From the NCBI GenBank assembly GCA_031284385.1, contig JAISZZ010000010.1, positions 1-28,113 of the forward strand: 28,113 nucleotides of DNA, read 5' to 3'. Positions 23,702 through 28,113 of this stretch are shown here, piece by piece (positions within the stretch are counted from its first letter, which is position 1; every line of letters begins with the position of its first letter). Position numbers and translations under genes: made by a program. This stretch comes from Treponema sp. Lineage in GTDB: Bacteria; Spirochaetota; Spirochaetia; Treponematales; Breznakiellaceae. The notes under the pieces are model-generated. The model made no database searches. It was not told where the DNA came from and was given only the letters and a program-made list of their open reading frames with translations.

Positions 23702-24523
23702 TCACATTGATATACTCGTGAACGCATCGTTCAACTTGCCGGTTTCGCTTTGAACTCGTGGCGTGGCAACGGACGCTCGCTTGTCTATCTGTTTGATCAG
23801 TGCAGTCATATCTTTGGGGTATGGCGCTTCGAGCAGAATTTCTTTGCCGCCGCGGGCAGGCAGTTTTAGTTTTGCGGCGTGTAGCGCGAGCCGCGCAATA
23901 AGCGGGCGTTCTTCCCGCGGATCGCCCCGCCAATTTTTTTTGATTGACGAAAGTAACAGCGGGGACTCTCTGCCGTACAACGAGTCGCAGATTATCGGAT
24001 GTCCAAGACTCGCAATGTGCACTCTGATTTGATGCGTCCTGCCGCTTTCAGGCTCAGCTTCAATGATTGAAACGCCGCTGGCATGGGATAGCATCCTAAA
24101 ATGAGTCAACGATTTTTTTCCACGAAACCTGTCTATTATGGTTCTATGCCGTTTGTCGCCATTCACGACGAGCGGCGCTGAACAGTCGGTTTCCGTCCAC
24201 TGCGGAACGCCGCGAACTGCGGCGGTATAAGTTTTGTGAACCAATCTTGATTCAAACGCTATGGAAAGACGGCGGTGTGAGGCGGAATTCTTAGCGAAAA
24301 CCACGATACCTGACGTGGCGGCATCTATCCTGTGAACCGTAAACAGCCGTCTGCCGGAAACTTCCGCAAGCAGCATATCCAGACGGCGCTTTGAATAGTT
24401 CCAGCGGTCCGCGCATACGGCCAAACCGGAACTTTTGTTCACGGCGATTATATCACTGTCTTCGTAAATTATCGAAAAAGGTTTTTGAGTTTTCGTAGTC
24501 ATTCCGTTGTGGGTAGTTCCCAT
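23702..24523 (-). CDS. RluA-family RNA pseudouridine synthase
   Basis: 273 residues. Isomerises specific uridines in rRNA or tRNA. Signatures: IIYEDSDIIAVNKSSGL (YEDxxxxVxNKPxG-type), HRIDAATSGIVVFAK with the catalytic Asp67, SRLVHKTYTAAVRG, PESGRTHQIRVHIASLGHPIICDSLYG, split by a short variable loop, then ARLALHAAKL. No N-terminal S4 domain is present, so it resembles RluA/TruC more than RluC/RluD; the target site cannot be told. I prefer ATG 24523, with AAAGG 4 nt upstream. A TTG one codon earlier and an ATG at 24502 are alternatives. The C-terminal ~30 residues after KDMTALIKQIDKR are variable in character. Confidence 0.9.
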   Translation of the reverse strand: MGTTHNGMTTKTQKPFSIIYEDSDIIAVNKSSGLAVCADRWNYSKRRLDMLLAEVSGRRLFTVHRIDAATSGIVVFAKNSASHRRLSIAFESRLVHKTYTAAVRGVPQWTETDCSAPLVVNGDKRHRTIIDRFRGKKSLTHFRMLSHASGVSIIEAEPESGRTHQIRVHIASLGHPIICDSLYGRESPLLLSSIKKNWRGDPREERPLIARLALHAAKLKLPARGGKEILLEAPYPKDMTALIKQIDKRASVATPRVQSETGKLNDAFTSISM

Positions 24524-24601
24524 CAAACCTTTATCGGCATATACGTTGAAATTTTATAGGTGCTAAATCTCTCAAAGGAGATACTATCAGCAATTTTACA
24601 T

Positions 24602-24648
24602 TAGAGTTGTTCAAAAACTTCAGTTTTTGAACAACTTCCGCTTAAAAA
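24602..24648. repeat. 47-bp palindromic repeat, copy 2 (inverted relative to copy 1)
   Basis: The same 32-nt core as copy 1 (15-bp arms at 24605-24619 and 24622-24636, loop TC) is flanked by TAG on the left and TCCGCTTAAAAA on the right, the reverse of copy 1. Because the loop reads TC on the plus strand in both copies, the core is in direct orientation while the flanks are inverted. It lies in the gap between the divergent rluA-family gene and cysS. Confidence 0.9.
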
Positions 24649-24735
24649 ACCCATAAGGTTCTTGAGCACGTCCATTTATGAACTATGAATGCACCTCAAG
24701 TGGTTATATTATCCCACTCTGCGCCCGGTGTCTCA

Positions 24736-24788
24736 CTAAAAACATCTGTAAATATGGCCTTGATGTTTTTAGCTAAAAATCCTAGATT
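24736..24788 (+). promoter_or_regulatory. Candidate cysS promoter with palindromic operator
   Basis: TTGATG (24760-24765), 17-nt spacer, TAGATT (24783-24788), then ATG at 24794. The spacer begins with a perfect 14-bp palindrome, TTTTTAGCTAAAAA (24766-24779). An 11-bp inverted repeat, CTAAAAACATC (24736-24746) with GATGTTTTTAG (24762-24772), overlaps the -35 and repeats the CTAAAAA half-site. The layout fits a repressor-controlled promoter. The -10 is only a 4/6 match, so an upstream start with these sequences in the leader is an alternative. Confidence 0.5.
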
Positions 24789-24793
24789 GATTT

Positions 24794-26215
24794 ATGCCTT
24801 TATCGTTATATAACACGCTTGGACGAAAATTAGAGCCATTTACTACTGTAAAAGAAGGAAAAGTAGGTTTTTATGGCTGCGGCCCCACAGTCTATAATTA
24901 TGCGCACATAGGGAATCTCCGCGCCTACGTTACGCATGATATTCTGGCGCGTGCGCTTCGCCGGTTCGGTTACGAAGTAACCCACGTCATGAATGTTACC
25001 GATGTCGGACACCTTTCCGGTGACGATGATACAGGCGATGACAAGATGTTGAAAAGCGCCGAAGAACGCGGAAAATCCGTGTTGGAAGTAGCCGCGTACT
25101 ACACGGAAGCGTTTTTCAATGATACCGGACGGCTGCGGATACAGCGTCCTGACATTGTTTGTAAGGCCACGGAACATATTGACGATATGATTGAGTTAAT
25201 TAAAAAAATAGAGGCGGGCGGTTTCACATACAGCTCTGGCGGCAACCTTTACTTTGACATCGCGAAATTCCCGCGTTACGGCGAACTGGCTGGGCCAAAG
25301 ACGGACGGGCAAAAAACACATTCACGTACAGAAGTCGATGGAAATAAGCGGAATCAGGGTGATTTTGTGCTATGGTTCACGAAAAGCAAGTTTGAGAATC
25401 AAGCTCTCACATGGGATAGCCCCTGGGGACGTGGTTATCCGGGTTGGCATATAGAGTGTTCCGCGATGAGCATGAAATATCTTGGCGAACAATTTGATAT
25501 ACATTCAGGCGGCATAGACCATATTCAGATACATCATACCAACGAAATCGCTCAAAGTGAGGCGGGAACAGGCAAACATCCCTGGGTAAGGTTCTGGGTT
25601 CATAACGAATTTTTAGTGCTTGACAAGGAAAAAATGTCAAAATCATCGGGCAGCTTCATCACATTGCAAAATCTTGTTGACATGGGTTTTGATCCGCTGG
25701 ATTATCGCTACTTCCTGCTGGGCGGACATTACCGGAGTCAGTTGAAATTCTCTGTTGATAGTCTAAAAAGCGCCCAAAACGCCCGCAAATCATTGCAGTC
25801 AGCGCTGCGTTCTATTGGCGAGAAGGCAAAAATGCCGGCGGCGGATACGACTTCCGGCGGGGCGGCGCGTGTACATATCGAAGCGTTTAATGCCGCGCTT
25901 GAGGACGATATAAACACGCCGCGTGCGCTTTCCGCTCTTTGGGGCTTGGTAAAAGACAGCGGCGTTTCCCCAAAAGACGCGCTGGAAGCCGCCTTTGACA
26001 TGGATAAAGTGCTGGGATTAGATTTATCCGGTTGCCTCCACGCTGCAGCGCCCGCCGGAATGGACGCGGCGGAAATAGAGGCGTTGATAGCGGAACGCGC
26101 CGTGGCAAAAGCGGAAAAAAAATTCGCTCGGGCGGATGAAATACGCGGCGCTCTAAAGACTCGAGGCATAATACTTGAAGACAGTCCAAAAGAAACTACA
26201 TGGAGATATGGGTGA
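24794..26215 (+). CDS. cysS: Cysteinyl-tRNA synthetase
   Basis: Class I synthetase charging tRNA-Cys. 473 residues, the usual length. Zinc-site Cys in FYGCGPTVYNYAHIGN, with the HIGH-type motif HIGN at 38-41; WHIECSAMS and HTNEIAQSEA provide further zinc ligands; KMSKS at 280-284. The DALR-type helical anticodon domain (~330-420) and the short C-terminal tail with FARADEIRGALKTRGIILEDS are present. The ATG has no Shine-Dalgarno and a candidate -10 box ends 5 nt upstream. The 3' end overlaps the PBP2 gene by 4 nt (GTGA), so synthetase and cell-wall enzyme are cotranscribed. Confidence 0.97.
   Translation: MPLSLYNTLGRKLEPFTTVKEGKVGFYGCGPTVYNYAHIGNLRAYVTHDILARALRRFGYEVTHVMNVTDVGHLSGDDDTGDDKMLKSAEERGKSVLEVAAYYTEAFFNDTGRLRIQRPDIVCKATEHIDDMIELIKKIEAGGFTYSSGGNLYFDIAKFPRYGELAGPKTDGQKTHSRTEVDGNKRNQGDFVLWFTKSKFENQALTWDSPWGRGYPGWHIECSAMSMKYLGEQFDIHSGGIDHIQIHHTNEIAQSEAGTGKHPWVRFWVHNEFLVLDKEKMSKSSGSFITLQNLVDMGFDPLDYRYFLLGGHYRSQLKFSVDSLKSAQNARKSLQSALRSIGEKAKMPAADTTSGGAARVHIEAFNAALEDDINTPRALSALWGLVKDSGVSPKDALEAAFDMDKVLGLDLSGCLHAAAPAGMDAAEIEALIAERAVAKAEKKFARADEIRGALKTRGIILEDSPKETTWRYG
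26202..26205 (+). promoter_or_regulatory. Ribosome-binding site that fixes the PBP2 start
   Basis: GGAG within the last cysS codons, 6 nt before GTG at 26212, favours this start over the in-frame ATG at 26200, which overlaps the site itself. Confidence 0.65.
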
Positions 26216-28080
26216 GCGTCCCTCAAAATGGTGGTGGAAAACCGCAAAAACGTATAGCGATAGTTCAGGTTTTATTTATAGTGATTTTCGTGCTGTATAC
26301 CGGACGGCTTTTCGCTATGCAGATATTGAATGGCGACCTGTATCGTTTACGCGCCGATGATATTTCCAAACGAACAGTAACACTGCCTCCGCAACGGGGC
26401 GAGATTTTCGACAGGGACTATGAACAGCCGGTTGTTTTTAATACAGATTCGTTTGCCGTCGGTATAGCGCCAGCCGAAGTGAAAAGGGAGGAAATTCCAG
26501 AACTGTTAAGCCGTCTTTCCAATATTTTGCATATTTCACGTGAGCAAATCGACAAAAAACTGCCTCCTGAATACTACCACCTGTATCAGCCCGTCGAAAT
26601 AGCCTCCAATATGCCCTACAGTACGATAGCCGTTCTCGCTGAAAACCGCGATACGCTGCCCGGCGTTTCATGGCAATCAAAGCCTGTGCGGAATTACCGG
26701 GACACGGGAAGTTTGTCGCATATAATAGGGTATGTTGGGGATATAACCCGCGATGAGCTGACAGTGTTGTACAACCGGGGTTATAAACAGGGGGACATAA
26801 TAGGTAAGGCGGGGATAGAGCGACAGTATGATGAACTACTGCGCGGTAAGGAAGGCCGCGAGATACGAACAGTAGACGTGCGGGGGCGGCCTGCCAATAA
26901 CCGCGAAACAGTACGCGAAGCGCCGGAAATGGGCAAAAATCTAGTATTGACTATAGACGGCGGTATACAAGCGCTTGCCGAAAAAGCGCTTGGAAAACGG
27001 ATGGGATCTGTAGTAGTTTTGCGTCCTGCTTCAGGCGAGATACTCGCGATGGTTTCATACCCTTGGTACGATCCGGATATATTTAACAGCAGCGACTCAT
27101 CTGCCGAATATCAGTTGCTTGTTAATGATATAAATAAACCATTGCTGAACAGGGCTATACAGTCAAGTTACCCGCCCGGATCAACATTCAAGGTAGTTAT
27201 GACAACGGGTATTTTGGGTGAGGATGCCTTTCCACTGGAGAAGACGGTTGATTGTCAGGGCGAGATGATATATGGCGACAGAACATGGCGCTGCCATATA
27301 CGCAGGCCGGGACACGGACGGATGAATTTACAGCGGGCATTGGCTCAATCCTGCGATATTTATTTTTGGGTTGTGGGACGGGACAATCTTGGTGTAGAGC
27401 GGATTGTTTCCTACGCGAAAGATTACGGATTTGGCGAAATTACAGGCATAGACATACCCGGAGAAATATCCGGTTTTGTGCCTACGCCGCAATGGAAAGA
27501 ACGCCGGCTGCGGGAAAGGTGGCAGGGCGGCGACACGATGAATATGTCGATAGGGCAGGGCTTTACGCTGGTAACTCCGCTGCAAATGGCCAACATGGTA
27601 GCGATGGTAGTGAATGACGGCGTGATTTACAAACCGCATATTCTAAAAGAAGTGCGCGATCCGGTGAGCGGCGCGATAGAAAAAATGACGCAGCCTGAAA
27701 TTTTACGAAAATCAGACATCAGTAAAGAAATATTTGAAACAGTGCGTAACAATATGAGAACCGTTATCAGTTCTGGAACAGCGCAGTTTCCGCTCAATAT
27801 CAATGCCGTAGAGATTGCCGGTAAAACAGGAACCAGTGAAGTCGGTTTACATGACCGCTGGCATTCATGGTTTGCCGCTTACGCGCCGTATAACAGTGAG
27901 AATCCCGATGATCAAATTGTCGTTTCAGTGATAGTCGAGGCCGTAAATCCCTGGGAATGGTGGGCGCCTTACGCTTCAGCGATAATTTTTCAGGGGATTT
28001 TTGCGGACCAAACGTATGAGCAGGCTATATCCGCCCTGCATTTTCAATACTTGATACCTGCCGCCGAGCGCAGAGAGTAG
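26212..28080 (+). CDS. mrdA: Penicillin-binding protein 2 (class B transpeptidase of the elongasome)
   Basis: Cross-links peptidoglycan during side-wall elongation with RodA. 622 residues from the GTG at 26212: short cytoplasmic start, one membrane anchor (about 14-35, IAIVQVLFIVIFVLYTGRLF), dimerisation/pedestal domain with RGEIFDRD and the G-x-G-type SLSHIIGYVGD, then the transpeptidase domain. Catalytic residues are complete: SxxK at Ser324-Lys327 (GSTFK), SxN-type SCD at 380-382, and KTGT at 538-541. The start codon shares GTGA with the cysS stop. A further reading frame begins 7 nt after the stop, where rodA would be expected. No mreB, mreC or mreD is upstream in this window, so the usual mre cluster is separated. 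Confidence 0.95.
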   Translation: MSVPQNGGGKPQKRIAIVQVLFIVIFVLYTGRLFAMQILNGDLYRLRADDISKRTVTLPPQRGEIFDRDYEQPVVFNTDSFAVGIAPAEVKREEIPELLSRLSNILHISREQIDKKLPPEYYHLYQPVEIASNMPYSTIAVLAENRDTLPGVSWQSKPVRNYRDTGSLSHIIGYVGDITRDELTVLYNRGYKQGDIIGKAGIERQYDELLRGKEGREIRTVDVRGRPANNRETVREAPEMGKNLVLTIDGGIQALAEKALGKRMGSVVVLRPASGEILAMVSYPWYDPDIFNSSDSSAEYQLLVNDINKPLLNRAIQSSYPPGSTFKVVMTTGILGEDAFPLEKTVDCQGEMIYGDRTWRCHIRRPGHGRMNLQRALAQSCDIYFWVVGRDNLGVERIVSYAKDYGFGEITGIDIPGEISGFVPTPQWKERRLRERWQGGDTMNMSIGQGFTLVTPLQMANMVAMVVNDGVIYKPHILKEVRDPVSGAIEKMTQPEILRKSDISKEIFETVRNNMRTVISSGTAQFPLNINAVEIAGKTGTSEVGLHDRWHSWFAAYAPYNSENPDDQIVVSVIVEAVNPWEWWAPYASAIIFQGIFADQTYEQAISALHFQYLIPAAERRE

Positions 28081-28087
28081 AACAGGT

Positions 28088-28113
28088 ATGAAAATACATG
28101 ATTTCCTTGAAAT
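28088..28113 (+). CDS. Start of a further gene, cut by the window end
   Basis: ATG at 28088, 7 nt after the PBP2 stop, opens a frame reading MKIHDFLE up to the window edge. The tight spacing suggests the same operon. rodA (mrdB) often follows PBP2, but eight residues are too few to identify it. Upstream AGG is only 1 nt from the ATG, so the ribosome-binding site is poor. Confidence 0.4.

Noticed and set aside
24637..24793. T-box riboswitch upstream of cysS
   Set aside because: No T-box bulge sequence, specifier loop with a Cys codon or terminator/antiterminator pair could be found; the region is too short and the visible repeats fit an operator better.

Overview
The window looks like a stretch of chromosome from a spirochaete, most likely Treponema or a close relative. 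This is inferred from the combination of genes, not from a marker gene: a methionyl-tRNA synthetase with a C-terminal EMAP-II-like tRNA-binding domain, a PilZ protein with a YcgR-like front half, a STAS/PspA pair, a FIST/hybrid-kinase pair, and a large lipoprotein built of cadherin-like and beta-helix modules. GC content is moderate and uneven. Coding density is high, and most genes are core housekeeping genes with recognisable catalytic motifs. No phage, integrase, transposase or CRISPR array is visible.

Layout. 1-1753: 3' end of metG and a single LivM-type permease. 1777-4700: nagB-nagA (amino-sugar catabolism) and a pyridoxal kinase. 4697-5401 (minus): CPBP intramembrane protease. 5446-9163: PilZ protein, a ComEC-like channel protein without the metallo-beta-lactamase domain, and rsmA. 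9182-10231 (minus): cobT. 10567-11856: STAS-zinc ribbon protein with a PspA/IM30 homologue. 11869-11942: a CAU tRNA, probably tRNA-Ile2. 12117-16467: FIST protein, hybrid histidine kinase (PAS-PAS-HisKA-HATPase-REC-HPt) and a single-domain response regulator in one tight operon. 16486-19731 (minus): a 1081-residue lipoprotein. 19732-20295: a non-coding region full of nested palindromes. 20296-23701: ppk1 and an RlmI-type methyltransferase. 23702-24523 (minus): an RluA-family pseudouridine synthase. 24794-28080: cysS and a class B PBP2 (elongasome), followed by the first codons of another gene.

Most unusual signals. (a) The 19.9-20.25 kb region holds five successive hairpin or cloverleaf-like structures; one is a 47-bp repeat that recurs in inverted orientation at 24.6 kb, so the two copies bracket ppk1-rlmI-rluA. 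(b) Several first genes of transcription units (nagB, the STAS gene, cysS, perhaps ppk1) have a -10 box ending only 5-8 nt before the ATG and no Shine-Dalgarno, which suggests leaderless mRNAs. Internal operon genes and the lipoprotein gene have clear Shine-Dalgarno sequences. (c) Convergent gene pairs meet with 0-18 nt between stop codons, or even overlap, without intrinsic terminators. (d) A perfect 14-bp palindrome sits inside the spacer of the candidate cysS promoter. (e) The STAS domain is fused to a four-cysteine zinc ribbon beside pspA.

How the genes may work together: nagB and nagA convert GlcNAc-6-P to fructose-6-P. The FIST protein probably senses a small ligand for the adjacent kinase, which would relay phosphate through REC and HPt to the stand-alone receiver. 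The STAS/PspA pair suggests an envelope-stress module. The rest are translation, rRNA-modification and cell-wall genes.
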